The notes under the pieces: model-generated
What the model was told of the DNA's origin: nothing
What the model saw: the letters and a program-made list of their open reading frames with translations, nothing else
Databases searched by the model: none
Assembly (NCBI GenBank): GCA_964527585.1
Contig: CAZGPE010000008.1
Coordinates: 9,105-73,104 of the forward strand
Reading direction: 5' to 3'
Length of the DNA: 64,000 nt
From: Fimenecus sp964527585
GTDB taxonomy: Bacteria > Bacillota > Clostridia > Oscillospirales > Acutalibacteraceae
Translations under genes and position numbers: made by a program
Part shown: in pieces, positions 16,201 to 24,771 of the stretch
Numbering within the stretch: position 1 is the first letter of the stretch
Layout: the number at the start of each line of letters is the position of its first letter

Positions 16201-18741
16201 ATGGCAACCGCAAAAAACGGTAAAAAAACAAAAAAGACCGCACAAAAACCCCGTGCGCAAAAACAAAACGGAAAATCGGCAAATCAAACTCAGGATGCTG
16301 CCGCAAAAAAACAACTGTATGCAATAATTCTTTTTTGCGTTTCACTTCTTTGGCTTTGTCTTGTTTTCATAAAAGGGGAAAGCCTTTGGGGACTTTGCAG
16401 AAATTTAATGTTCGGACTTTTCGGGTTTACCTCGTTTGTATGGCCGATAATTCTCATTTACATTGCCGTTATGTCAACCCTTAATAAAATAGACTCCAAA
16501 GTCGGATACAAGGTTGCGGAAGCAGCATTGCTTACCGTTTTGATAAGCAGTGCGATACATATTTTTACATTCAAAGGCGATGCGGTTGATTACTTCAGCG
16601 ATATAGCGGATGCTTACAATGTTTTCAAAATTGACGGCAGCGTGTTCGGAAGCGGTGCTGTCGGTGCATTGCTCGGCGGTGCGATTTTGCTTATTACCGG
16701 TAGTTCGAAAATTCCGTCGGCTGCGATTATACTTGTTTTGATTTTCCTTTCTGTAATGCTTATAACGGGAACCACATTGATTAAATTGATAAATGCAATT
16801 GTAAATCCCGCAAAGAAATTCGGAAAAATGACCGAGGAGAAAGTTCATGAGAGATTTTCTTCTTACGGTGAGGAAGATGATGAAGACTCGGAAGAAGACG
16901 GTGATGATGCCGATATAATTCCCTATGAGGAAGCAAAGAAAAAGCGCAAAATGAAAAAACAAATAGATTTTGTGCTTCCCGAAGAAGAACAGGAAATTCC
17001 CAAAGCGGAACAACCGCTTAATTCCAAACCTGTTCAGCTTGATGATATAATCAAGAATCTCAGCTCCGGGTCGGAACCCAAAAACGAAGTATCCGAAAGC
17101 GAAAAAAATGTTTCGGAAAAAGAAAAAACAGAAGAAATTAAAGAAATGGCAAAAATTCCGGATGAAAACATAACCGAAAATACGGACGGTTATCAGTTGC
17201 CTACGCTTGACTGCCTTGCAAAATCAAAAGGCGGCAGCGACTCGGATTATGCCGAAGAACTCAATATGAATGCAACAAAACTTGTTGATACGCTTAAAAG
17301 TTTCGGCGTTGAAACAAGTATTGTCGATATAAACAGAGGTCCTTCTGTAACAAGGTATGAAATACAGCCTGCTGCCGGAGTTAAAATCAGCCGAATTACA
17401 AGTTTGTCTGATGATATCGCTCTTAATTTGGCGGCGTCGGGAGTAAGAATCGAAGCGCCGATTCCCAATAAGGCGGCAGTAGGAATCGAAGTTCCGAACA
17501 AAACAAGAACAACCGTGTCGCTTCGTGAACTTGTTGATACGGATCTTTATAAAAAAGCGGTTGCCAAATCAAAACTGAGCGTAGCACTCGGCAAGGATAT
17601 TGCCGGAAACTGTAAATATGCCGACCTTGCAAAAATGCCTCACTTACTTGTTGCCGGTACTACCGGTTCGGGTAAATCGGTTTGTATGAATTCAATGATA
17701 GTTTCAATTCTTTACAATGCAAAACCCGATGAAGTTAAACTTCTTATGATAGACCCCAAACAAGTTGAATTTACCGTATATAACGGAATACCGCATCTTA
17801 TTGTACCTGTGGTTTCCGATCCGAGAAAAGCGGCAGGAGCGCTTGCGTGGGCTGTTACGGAAATGCTTCAGAGATATAAGATGTTCTCGGAAAATAATGT
17901 TCGTGATATTGAAGGATATAACAGTATATGTGCAAGCATCGGAAGAGATAAACTGCCGCAAATCGTTATTTTTATCGACGAACTTTCCGATCTTATGATG
18001 GCTTCACCTCATGAAGTCGAAGATTCGATATGCCGTCTTGCTCAGATGGCGAGAGCGGCGGGTATGCATCTTGTTATCGCAACACAAAGACCGTCGGTAG
18101 ATGTAATTACCGGTCTTATCAAAGCAAACATACCTTCGAGACTTTCACTTAAAACCTCTTCTCAAATAGATTCGAGAACGATTATAGATTCCGCAGGTGC
18201 GGAAAAATTACTCGGCAACGGCGATATGCTGTTCTATCCTGTCGGAATAGCCAAACCGTTGAGAATTCAAGGATGCTTCCTGTCCGATAAGGAAGTTGAA
18301 AATGTTGTTGATTTTATTAAATCACAGCAACAGTCGTCTTACAGTGATGATGTAATGCAGGAAATCGAGCGCCAGGCTGCTCTTGACAGGAAAAAGAACG
18401 GCGGAACGGCAGGGGCTGCTTCAGACGGAGATTCCGATGCCGACGAAATGCTTCCGAAGGCAATTGAGATAGTTGTTGAAAACCAAATGGCTTCGACAAC
18501 ACTTCTTCAAAAGAAGCTGAAACTCGGATATGCGAGAGCTTCGAGAATAATTGATGATCTTGAAGAAAGAGGAATAATAGGTCCGTTTGAGGGAAGTAAG
18601 CCGAGAAAGGTTCTTATTTCAAAACAGCAATGGTATGAAATGAATGCACTCGCTCAAGGCGGTGCCCCCAACACCGATGCAACGGATATACTTTCGGTTG
18701 AGGATGAAATTTCGCCGCTTGAGACCGACGGAGATATTTAA
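16201..18741 (+). CDS. ftsK: DNA translocase FtsK/SpoIIIE
   Basis: This membrane-anchored ATPase pumps chromosomal DNA through the division or sporulation septum. Of 846 residues, 1-36 are basic, about 37-200 hold four or five membrane helices, and 210-320 form an acidic, low-complexity linker. The motor follows, with Walker A GTTGSGKS (486-493), Walker B IVIFIDELSDLMM and the ATQRPSVDVITGLIKANIPS segment. A C-terminal winged-helix gamma domain (about 755-820, LLQKKLKLGYARASRIIDDLE) would read KOPS-type sequences. The tepA neighbour argues for the SpoIIIE version, but motor sequence alone cannot separate FtsK from SpoIIIE. Confidence 0.95.
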   Translation: MATAKNGKKTKKTAQKPRAQKQNGKSANQTQDAAAKKQLYAIILFCVSLLWLCLVFIKGESLWGLCRNLMFGLFGFTSFVWPIILIYIAVMSTLNKIDSKVGYKVAEAALLTVLISSAIHIFTFKGDAVDYFSDIADAYNVFKIDGSVFGSGAVGALLGGAILLITGSSKIPSAAIILVLIFLSVMLITGTTLIKLINAIVNPAKKFGKMTEEKVHERFSSYGEEDDEDSEEDGDDADIIPYEEAKKKRKMKKQIDFVLPEEEQEIPKAEQPLNSKPVQLDDIIKNLSSGSEPKNEVSESEKNVSEKEKTEEIKEMAKIPDENITENTDGYQLPTLDCLAKSKGGSDSDYAEELNMNATKLVDTLKSFGVETSIVDINRGPSVTRYEIQPAAGVKISRITSLSDDIALNLAASGVRIEAPIPNKAAVGIEVPNKTRTTVSLRELVDTDLYKKAVAKSKLSVALGKDIAGNCKYADLAKMPHLLVAGTTGSGKSVCMNSMIVSILYNAKPDEVKLLMIDPKQVEFTVYNGIPHLIVPVVSDPRKAAGALAWAVTEMLQRYKMFSENNVRDIEGYNSICASIGRDKLPQIVIFIDELSDLMMASPHEVEDSICRLAQMARAAGMHLVIATQRPSVDVITGLIKANIPSRLSLKTSSQIDSRTIIDSAGAEKLLGNGDMLFYPVGIAKPLRIQGCFLSDKEVENVVDFIKSQQQSSYSDDVMQEIERQAALDRKKNGGTAGAASDGDSDADEMLPKAIEIVVENQMASTTLLQKKLKLGYARASRIIDDLEERGIIGPFEGSKPRKVLISKQQWYEMNALAQGGAPNTDATDILSVEDEISPLETDGDI

Positions 18742-18744
18742 GCA

Positions 18745-19677
18745 ATGGCTAAAAGGAAAAGAAGAAATAAAGATTCGAAAAAGAAACTTATCGGCGTATT
18801 TGCTTCATTTGTTGTAATAATCAGTCTTGCGATTACATATCTTCCGGATACACCGAATTGGAGCGATATTTTCAAAGCTGCCGGATTGAACTCCGGAGTT
18901 GTGCAAAAAGACGGTAATTTTTATGCACACTATATTGATGTCGGACAGGCAGATTGCGAATTGCTTGTATGCGGTGATGATGTTGTAATGATTGATACCG
19001 GAGATGTCGACAGTTATCAAACCGTAAAATCTTACCTTGAGTTTCAAGATATTGAAGTTATTGATTATTTGATTTTAACTCATGCTCACTCCGACCATAT
19101 CGGCAGTGCAGATGATATAATAAATAATTTTACGGTCGAAAACATTATAATGCCGAGATATACCGAGGAAAATATGCCTACATCTTCTCTGTATTCCAAT
19201 CTTCTTGATGCTATCGAAAATTCACAGGCGAATGTTTATGCCGCAAAAGCGGGCGACGAATACAGGCTTGACACTTTTTATTTCGATATTTTGGCTCCGA
19301 ATAAGGATTATAAAGATATTAACAACACTTCAGTTGTAGTAAAGGCGACATTTATCAGCAACACATTTATTTTTCAGGCGGATGCAGAAGAAGATTCGGA
19401 AGAGGATATTATATCTGCGGGATATGATATAAGTGCGGATGTGATAAAACTCGGACATCACGGAAGCAGAACATCAAGCAGTCTTGATTACATTAAAGCG
19501 GTTAATCCTCAGATTGCCGTTATTTCTTGCGGAGCCAATAACAGTTATAAACATCCTCATCCTGAAACAATCGCAAAACTCGAAAGTATCGGAACGCTAT
19601 ATTACCGTACCGATGTTTGCGGAAATATTGTTGTCGAATCGGACGGAACACATTTTTCAGTTATAACCGAGAGGTGA
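18745..19677 (+). CDS. ComEC-like metallo-beta-lactamase-fold hydrolase
   Basis: This 310-residue protein has a basic N-terminus, one membrane anchor or signal (about 15-33) and an extracytoplasmic metallo-beta-lactamase domain like the C-terminal part of ComEC/Rec2. The metal motif is THAHSDH (His113, His115, Asp117, His118), with HYIDVGQADCELL before it and KLGHHGSRTSSS and HPHPETIAKLES after it. The membrane channel of ComEC is missing, so it is not a DNA-uptake channel itself. A nuclease role is possible. It starts 3 bp after ftsK and is followed by a DUF3006 gene. Confidence 0.85.
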   Translation: MAKRKRRNKDSKKKLIGVFASFVVIISLAITYLPDTPNWSDIFKAAGLNSGVVQKDGNFYAHYIDVGQADCELLVCGDDVVMIDTGDVDSYQTVKSYLEFQDIEVIDYLILTHAHSDHIGSADDIINNFTVENIIMPRYTEENMPTSSLYSNLLDAIENSQANVYAAKAGDEYRLDTFYFDILAPNKDYKDINNTSVVVKATFISNTFIFQADAEEDSEEDIISAGYDISADVIKLGHHGSRTSSSLDYIKAVNPQIAVISCGANNSYKHPHPETIAKLESIGTLYYRTDVCGNIVVESDGTHFSVITER

Positions 19678-19682
19678 AAACA

Positions 19683-19901
19683 ATGCAAAGATATTCTGTT
19701 GACAGAATAGAGGGCGGGTTTGCCGTGCTTGAAAAAGATTGTAAAACCTACAGCGTCTCTTTGGATGAATTCGGTTTTCCCGTGAAAGAGGGAATGATTC
19801 TCATTAAGGATGAGAGCGGAAAATTCACCGCAGATGCGGAAGAAACGGCGAAAATAAGAAAAAAACATCTTGAAAAGCAGAATAGATTATTCGACAATTA
19901 A
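19683..19901 (+). CDS. DUF3006 domain protein
   Basis: This 72-residue protein begins MQRYSVDRIEGGFAVLE, with EEGMILIKDESG-like later strands: the small beta-barrel layout of DUF3006. The ATG at 19683 follows GAGGTG. DUF3006 proteins often sit next to ComEC-like hydrolases, as here (5 bp apart), so the two may act together. Molecular function is unknown. Confidence 0.8.
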   Translation: MQRYSVDRIEGGFAVLEKDCKTYSVSLDEFGFPVKEGMILIKDESGKFTADAEETAKIRKKHLEKQNRLFDN

Positions 19902-19918
19902 AAAATATAAAAAAACAC

Positions 19919-19947
19919 TTGAAAAAGCGTAAAACAAGTGGTATAAT
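19919..19947 (+). promoter_or_regulatory. SigA-like promoter of rpsB-tsf
   Basis: TTGAAA (19919-19924), a 17-bp spacer and consensus TATAAT (19942-19947). Confidence 0.85.
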
Positions 19948-19954
19948 GCTTTAG

Positions 19955-20040
19955 CAATTCGCACACATGGGGATTAGCGTGAAATTGCATTTTATATGTC
20001 TCACGCTAAGTTGAACTGTGTGGAGGATAAAATAAGGAGG
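19955..20040 (+). promoter_or_regulatory. Structured rpsB leader, possible S2 autoregulation
   Basis: The leader folds into nested helices. CACACA (19962-19967) pairs with TGTGTG (20017-20022), and inside it TTAGCGTG (19974-19981) pairs with CACGCTAA (20002-20009). The outer helix ends beside GGAGG at 20023. The helices are seen in the sequence; control by ribosomal protein S2 is inferred from similar leaders elsewhere. Confidence 0.55.
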
Positions 20041-20048
20041 ACAAAATA

Positions 20049-20792
20049 ATGTCAGTAGTATCAATGAAACAACTGCTTGAAGCAGGTGTCCACTTCGGTC
20101 ATCAGACAAGAAGATGGAATCCGAAAATGGCTGAGTACATTTTCACAGAAAGAAACGGAATTTATATCATCGACCTTCAGAAAACCGTTAAAAAGTTGGA
20201 AGAAGCTTACATGGTAATCAGAGACATCGCTGCAGAAGGCGATGAAATCCTTTTCGTAGGAACTAAGAAACAGGCTCAGGATTCCGTAAAAGAAGAAGCA
20301 ATCCGTTGCGGTATGCCTTATGTTAACGCTCGTTGGCTCGGCGGTATGCTTACAAACTTCAACACAATCAAAAAGAGAATTAAGAGACTTGAAAACCTTA
20401 AGGTTATGCAGGCTGACGGAACATTTGATATGCTTCCCAAGAAAGAAGCTGCAAAACTTGAACTTGAAATCGAAAAACTCGAAAGATTTTTGGGCGGTAT
20501 CACCGAAATGAAAAAGCAGCCCGCTGCTATGTTCATTGTTGACCCCAGAAAAGAAAAAATCGCTGTTGCCGAAGCAAAGAAACTCGGTATTCCGATTATT
20601 GCTATCGTTGACACAAACTGCGATCCCGATGAAATCGACTATGTAATCCCCGGTAACGATGACGCTATCCGTGCAGTTAAACTTATTGCAGGTGCTATGG
20701 CTGATGCTGTTATCGAAGGCAGACAGGGTATGCAGGGTGCAGCTGCTCAGGAAGATGTTGCTGAAGAAGCAACAGAAGAAGCTGCTGAATAA
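20049..20792 (+). CDS. rpsB: 30S ribosomal protein S2
   Basis: S2 is a small-subunit protein. The 247 residues show MKQLLEAGVHFGHQTRRWNP, IIDLQKTVKKLEEAY, RWLGGMLTNFNTI and PAAMFIVDPRKEKIAVAEA, all standard. The acidic alanine-rich tail (EEATEEAAE) is common in Clostridia. It is the first gene of the rpsB-tsf operon, with AAGGAGG before the ATG and a structured leader. Confidence 0.98.
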   Translation: MSVVSMKQLLEAGVHFGHQTRRWNPKMAEYIFTERNGIYIIDLQKTVKKLEEAYMVIRDIAAEGDEILFVGTKKQAQDSVKEEAIRCGMPYVNARWLGGMLTNFNTIKKRIKRLENLKVMQADGTFDMLPKKEAAKLELEIEKLERFLGGITEMKKQPAAMFIVDPRKEKIAVAEAKKLGIPIIAIVDTNCDPDEIDYVIPGNDDAIRAVKLIAGAMADAVIEGRQGMQGAAAQEDVAEEATEEAAE

Positions 20793-20804
20793 TTTTGATT
20801 TTTG

Positions 20805-20832
20805 TTGCCCGTGCATTGTTTTGTGCGGGCAA
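20805..20832 (+). other. Intercistronic hairpin between rpsB and tsf
   Basis: TTGCCCGTGCA and GTGCGGGCAA pair closely but no T-run follows, so a complete terminator is unlikely. It may stabilise or process the transcript, or partly attenuate it. Confidence 0.5.
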
Positions 20833-20860
20833 TATTAAGTAAAAACGGAGGTATATAATT

Positions 20861-21964
20861 ATGGCATTTACAGCAAAAGACGTCGTTGCTCTTCGTGAGA
20901 AAACCGGCGTAGGTATGATGGATTGTAAAAAAGCTCTTGTTGAAACAGACGGCGATATGGACAAGGCTGTTGAAATTTTGAGAGAAAAAGGACTTGCTTC
21001 TGCCGCTAAAAAAGCAAGCAGAGTTGCCGCTGAAGGTGTTGTTGCATCTTATAATGACGGAAAAGCAGGTGCACTTGTTGAAATTAACTGCGAAACAGAC
21101 TTCGTTGCAAAAGGCGAGCCTTTTGTAAATCTTGCAAACAGCATTGCTAAGACAGTTGTCGAAGCAAATCCCGCTGATGTTGATGCTCTTCTCGCAACAA
21201 AAGTTTCCGATTCGGACAATACAGTTGAAGAGGCTGTTCAGGAAGTATTCCTTGCTCTTCGTGAAAATATGAAAGTACGCAGATTTGCCCGTATGGACGG
21301 TCATGTTGTTACTTATATTCACGGAAACGGTACAGTAGGCGTTATGGTTAACTTCGATGTTGACGATGCTGCCGCTGAAAAGACCGAATTCGTTGAAATG
21401 GGTAAAAACATCGCAATGCAGGTTGCTGCTATGAACCCCGAATATATGAGCAAAAACGATATTTCCGATGATGAACTCGCTAAGATGAAAAACATCACCG
21501 TTGAAAGCGCTTTGAATAAGCCCGAATCTTTGCCCGTTCCGATCCTTAACAGCCTTATCGAAGAAGCTGTTTCGGAAAAGAAATGGAGCGATGATGACAT
21601 TACCGTTTATAACGGTCTTGATAACAAACAGAGAAAGAATTTCATCAACTTTATTTCCAAGGAAGCTTATGCAACACTTGCTGAAATCGCAGTTTCACAT
21701 AAGGCTGATATTTTGGAAAATAAAATTTTCGGCGGACTTGTTCAGGGTCGTATCGCAAAGCAGATTAAAGAAATTTGCTTGCTTGATCAGCCTTTTGTCC
21801 GTTCAGACCTTTTCGACGGTTCTGTTGAAGGTTATGTAAATTCGGTTGCGAAGGCTCTCGGCTGTGAAATTAAAGCAACTTCTTTCGTTCGTCTTGCAAA
21901 GGGCGAAGGCATTGAGAAGAAGCAGGATGATTTTGCCGCTGAAATCGCAAGCATGGTTAAATAA
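20861..21964 (+). CDS. tsf: Elongation factor Ts, with extra segment
   Basis: EF-Ts exchanges nucleotide on EF-Tu. The N-terminal UBA-like domain (VVALREKTGVGMMDCKKAL) and the TDFVAK motif at 79-84, which contacts EF-Tu, are intact. LLDQPFV and the C-terminal module are present. At 367 residues it is about 60-80 longer than the ~290 usual for EF-Ts. The excess lies around residues 215-285, between AMNPEYMSKNDISDDELAK and LVQGRIAKQIKEICLL. A terminator follows. Identity is secure; the role of the insertion is unknown. Confidence 0.97.
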   Translation: MAFTAKDVVALREKTGVGMMDCKKALVETDGDMDKAVEILREKGLASAAKKASRVAAEGVVASYNDGKAGALVEINCETDFVAKGEPFVNLANSIAKTVVEANPADVDALLATKVSDSDNTVEEAVQEVFLALRENMKVRRFARMDGHVVTYIHGNGTVGVMVNFDVDDAAAEKTEFVEMGKNIAMQVAAMNPEYMSKNDISDDELAKMKNITVESALNKPESLPVPILNSLIEEAVSEKKWSDDDITVYNGLDNKQRKNFINFISKEAYATLAEIAVSHKADILENKIFGGLVQGRIAKQIKEICLLDQPFVRSDLFDGSVEGYVNSVAKALGCEIKATSFVRLAKGEGIEKKQDDFAAEIASMVK

Positions 21965-21985
21965 TTTATTAACTGAATTTTTTTC

Positions 21986-22020
21986 GGAGACACTTCTTAT
22001 GAGAGGTGTCTCCTTTACTT
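21986..22020 (+). terminator. Likely terminator after tsf
   Basis: GGAGACACTTC (21986-21996) and GAGGTGTCTCC (22003-22013) form a hairpin with a short loop, followed by TTTACTTTT. The T-tract is interrupted. Confidence 0.65.
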
Positions 22021-22042
22021 TTACCCGATTGTATGTTAAAAT
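22014..22042 (+). promoter_or_regulatory. Possible promoter of the MreB-like gene
   Basis: TTTACT (22014-22019), a 17-bp spacer and TAAAAT (22037-22042). The -35 is weak, and it overlaps the T-tract of the upstream terminator. Confidence 0.45.
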
Positions 22043-22069
22043 GATTTCTAAGTAAAAGTAGGTGATTTG

Positions 22070-23089
22070 GTGTTAGGAATGAATATAGGGATTGATTTCG
22101 GTTCTTCTTCAACTGTAATTGCAGAAGAAAATAAGGGAATTGTACTTGACGAACCTACCGTTATTGCCGTAGACTCCGAAACTAAATATCCGATTGCTTT
22201 CGGAAATAATGCTTATACGATCTCGGGGCGTACCGATGAAAATATCGAGGTTATTCATCCCGTTGTAAACGGCGTAATCTCGGATTATACAATGGCACAA
22301 AAACTTTTAAGCCATTATTTGCTTAAAATATGCGGAAATAAAGTATTGAAACCGAATGTAATAATATCGGTGCCGAGTGCTTGTACGAATCTTGATAAAC
22401 GAACTTTTATTGATATTGTAACTTCGGCGGGAGCGGGGAAGGTTTGTTTTGTTGAGGAATCTTTGGCTTCTGCAATCGGTATCGGACTTAAAAGTACCAA
22501 TATAACCGGATGTATGCTTGTTAATATGGGTGGCGGTTCTGTTGATGTTTCCGTTGTAACGATGGGCAGTATTGCCGTTGCCGATACGGTAAAAACAGGC
22601 GGATTGGCGATTGATGAAGCAATTCAAAAACATATAAAAAAAACACGGGACATAATGATCGGACCGCTTACCGCAGAAAGACTTAAAATTTGTCTCGGAA
22701 GCGCTGTTCCCAGAGAAGAAGATATAGCTATGATAGTTTCCGGAAAAAGCGGTGCCGATAATATGCCGATTTCTTTTGAGGTTACATCCGAAGAACTGTA
22801 TCCTTGTGTTCGTGAACAGGCAAATATCATACTTAACGGAATTTGTTCGGTTCTTGAAAAAACTCCGCCGGAATTGGTGGGAGATATTTCCGATAACGGA
22901 ATTGTGCTTACAGGCGGAACTTCTCTCTTATGCGGAATGGATAAACTGATAACTAAAGTAACGGGAATCGAAACTAAAATCGTTGATGACCCTATATACA
23001 GTACAGTTAACGGTTCAATGCGAATAATTAAGAATTTTGATGAATTCTCAAATGTCTATAAATTCCATACCGTGCATCAAATTGACTGA
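22070..23089 (+). CDS. MreB-like actin homologue
   Basis: This protein of about 339 residues is a rod-shape actin-family ATPase. It has the phosphate-1 loop IGIDFGSSSTVIAEENKGI, GIVLDEPTVIAVD, the connecting segment HPVVNGVISDYTMAQ, phosphate-2 MLVNMGGGSVDVSVV and the adenosine motif IVLTGGTSLLCGMDKLI. It diverges from typical MreB (DLGTANT replaced by DFGSSST) and no mreC or mreD follows, so it may be Mbl/MreBH-like. The start is uncertain: TTG 22067, GTG 22070 and ATG 22079 all lie near AGGTGA. A hairpin shared with the tRNA follows. Confidence 0.8.
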   Translation: MLGMNIGIDFGSSSTVIAEENKGIVLDEPTVIAVDSETKYPIAFGNNAYTISGRTDENIEVIHPVVNGVISDYTMAQKLLSHYLLKICGNKVLKPNVIISVPSACTNLDKRTFIDIVTSAGAGKVCFVEESLASAIGIGLKSTNITGCMLVNMGGGSVDVSVVTMGSIAVADTVKTGGLAIDEAIQKHIKKTRDIMIGPLTAERLKICLGSAVPREEDIAMIVSGKSGADNMPISFEVTSEELYPCVREQANIILNGICSVLEKTPPELVGDISDNGIVLTGGTSLLCGMDKLITKVTGIETKIVDDPIYSTVNGSMRIIKNFDEFSNVYKFHTVHQID

Positions 23090-23127
23090 ATACCAAAAAC
23101 TTCTTGAAGTAGAATATCTGATAAAAT

Positions 23128-23161
23128 AAAACAACCGCAATCTCAAGATTGCGGTTGTTTT
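23128..23161. terminator. Bidirectional terminator between mreB-like gene and tRNA-Ser
   Basis: AACAACCGCAATCT and its complement GATTGCGGTTGTT form a 13-bp hairpin with T-runs on both strands. It directly follows the tRNA 3' CCA on the minus strand. Confidence 0.85.
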
Positions 23162-23250
23162 TGGCGGAAGCGGTGGGATTCGAACCCACGAGCCCGTGAA
23201 GGCTACCTGATTTCGAGTCAGGCCCGTTATGACCACTTCGATACGCTTCC
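23162..23250 (-). tRNA. tRNA-Ser, anticodon CGA
   Basis: The minus strand folds as a class II tRNA of 89 nt with acceptor stem GGAAGCG/CGCTTCC, discriminator G and encoded CCA. The anticodon stem-loop is CCTGA-CTCGAAA-TCAGG, giving anticodon CGA (23213-23215). A long variable arm follows, and the T-loop is GTGGGTTCGAATCCCAC. The long arm and CGA fit serine (UCG codons). Confidence 0.97.
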
Positions 23251-23273
23251 TTATTAAATTTGCAACATTTAGT

Positions 23274-23302
23274 ATTTTATCAAACGAAAGCGATTTTGTC
23301 AA
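23274..23302 (-). promoter_or_regulatory. SigA-like promoter of tRNA-Ser
   Basis: On the minus strand, TTGACA (23297-23302), a 17-bp spacer and TAAAAT (23274-23279), about 24 bp before the tRNA 5' end. Confidence 0.8.
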
Positions 23303-23309
23303 ATAATAT

Positions 23310-23338
23310 TTGTAATGTTTTTAGGTTTATGATAAAAT
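23310..23338 (+). promoter_or_regulatory. SigA-like promoter of the radical SAM gene
   Basis: TTGTAA (23310-23315), a 17-bp spacer and TAAAAT (23333-23338), back to back with the tRNA promoter. Confidence 0.6.
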
Positions 23339-23361
23339 GTTTTTGAAAGAAGAGTGGAAGT

Positions 23362-24240
23362 ATGCCTATATGCAATGCTTGTCCGAGAAAATGTAATGTT
23401 GAAAGAGAAATCGCAAAGCAATCTAAAGGCTTTTGTCAGATGCCTTATAATGCCGTTCTCGCAAGAGCCGCACTTCATTTTTGGGAAGAACCTGTAATCA
23501 GCGGAAATCACGGTTCGGGAACGGTGTTCTTTTCGGGATGCAATCTCGGATGTGTATTTTGCCAAAATTATGAGATAAGTCATAGTAATTTCGGGGAACA
23601 GGTGAGTGTAGAAAAATTTGCCGATATAATTAAACGCTTGGAAGATAAAGGTGCGGAAAATATAAACCTTGTTAATCCGTCTCATTTTGTTCCTTTTATA
23701 AAAGAAGCGTTGGATTTTTATAAACCCAAAGTACCGATTGTGTATAATACGGGCGGATACGATGATGCCGAAAGTTTGAAAACACTTGAGGGATTGGTTG
23801 ATATTTATCTGCCGGACTTGAAGTATTATGACAGTGAGGTATCACGCAAATATTCCGGTGCCGGAAATTATTTTGAAGCGGCATCAAAAGCGATACTTGA
23901 AATGCACCGTCAAGTCGGTAAAAGCGTAATAAAAAACGGAGTTATGCAAAAAGGATTGATTATCAGACATTTGGTTTTACCGAAAAATACAGATCAATCA
24001 ATAAAAATACTTAATTGGATAAAAGAAAATTTACCGATTGATACATATATAAGTTTAATGAGTCAATATACGCCGTACAGACAGACAAAGTATAAAGAAC
24101 TCAACAGAAGAATTGTTACCGCCGAGTACCAAAAGGTAATAGACGAATTTGAGCGATTAGGGTTTGTAAACGGCTTTATGCAGGAACGGTCTTCCGCCGT
24201 AAATACTTATATACCGGATTTTGATCTTACGGGTATTTGA
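23362..24240 (+). CDS. Radical SAM protein, PflX-like (COG1313 type)
   Basis: This 292-residue iron-sulfur protein has the radical SAM motif CNLGCVFCQN (CxxxCxxC) and an N-terminal cysteine set CNACPRKCNVE with a further Cys in GFCQMP, typical of the PflX group related to pyruvate formate-lyase activases. Other visible parts are NLVNPSHFVPFI, PIVYNTGGYDD, IYLPDLKYYD and RHLVLPKN. No glycyl-radical enzyme lies nearby, so the substrate is unknown. It has its own promoter. Confidence 0.88.
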   Translation: MPICNACPRKCNVEREIAKQSKGFCQMPYNAVLARAALHFWEEPVISGNHGSGTVFFSGCNLGCVFCQNYEISHSNFGEQVSVEKFADIIKRLEDKGAENINLVNPSHFVPFIKEALDFYKPKVPIVYNTGGYDDAESLKTLEGLVDIYLPDLKYYDSEVSRKYSGAGNYFEAASKAILEMHRQVGKSVIKNGVMQKGLIIRHLVLPKNTDQSIKILNWIKENLPIDTYISLMSQYTPYRQTKYKELNRRIVTAEYQKVIDEFERLGFVNGFMQERSSAVNTYIPDFDLTGI

Positions 24241-24264
24241 CTTGTGCGGTTTTTGTGTTATACT
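24237..24264 (+). promoter_or_regulatory. SigA-like promoter of mscL
   Basis: TTGACT (24237-24242) overlaps the preceding stop codon; a 16-bp spacer leads to TATACT (24259-24264). Confidence 0.65.
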
Positions 24265-24292
24265 TTATAAAAAAATAAAAGGGTGAGAAATA

Positions 24293-24769
24293 ATGAGCAA
24301 AAAGAACAAGTTTATTTCCGAGTTCCGTGAATTTATAATGAGGGGAAATGTAATTGATTTGGCAGTCGGTGTAATTATCGGCGGTGCATTTCAGTCTATT
24401 GTAAAATCGTTGGTTGACGATATGCTTATGCCGGTGATCAGTATTTTTACAGGCGGAATTGATTTTAACAATTGGTTTATTGTATTAGGTGAGGGCGATT
24501 TCGCAACAGCGGCAGATGCTGCTTCGGCAGGCGTGGCAACGCTCAATTACGGTGCTTTTATCAGCGCTGTTTTGAATTTCTTGATAATGGCATTTGTTAT
24601 ATTTGTTTTTGTTAAAGGGATAAATAAAGTTACTTCAAAATTCAAAAAAGAGGAAGTAACCGAAGAACCTGTTGCGACAACAAAGGTTTGCCCATACTGT
24701 AAATCCGAAATAAATATCAATGCCACAAAATGTCCGCATTGTATATCCGATTTGAATGACGAGGGTTGA
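24293..24769 (+). CDS. mscL: Large-conductance mechanosensitive channel with C-terminal zinc ribbon
   Basis: MscL opens under membrane tension to relieve osmotic shock. The N-terminal helix and first span (FREFIMRGNVIDLAVGVIIGGAF) and the second span (GAFISAVLNFLIMAFVIFVFVKGIN) are clear, with SIVKSLVDDMLMPVIS between them. After the channel comes a linker and a zinc ribbon with Cys133, Cys136, Cys147 and Cys150 (CPYC...CPHC), in place of the plain helical bundle end. The 158 residues exceed the ~136 of E. coli. The cytoplasmic ribbon could bind a metal or a partner. Confidence 0.93.
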   Translation: MSKKNKFISEFREFIMRGNVIDLAVGVIIGGAFQSIVKSLVDDMLMPVISIFTGGIDFNNWFIVLGEGDFATAADAASAGVATLNYGAFISAVLNFLIMAFVIFVFVKGINKVTSKFKKEEVTEEPVATTKVCPYCKSEININATKCPHCISDLNDEG

Positions 24770-24771
24770 TT

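Noticed and set aside
20061..20816. Minus-strand frame of 251 codons in rpsB
   Set aside because: It is antisense to rpsB and cysteine- and phenylalanine-rich, as usual for shadow frames.
20805..20832. rpsB-tsf hairpin as a terminator
   Set aside because: It lacks a T-run and tsf is co-directional with no new promoter visible.
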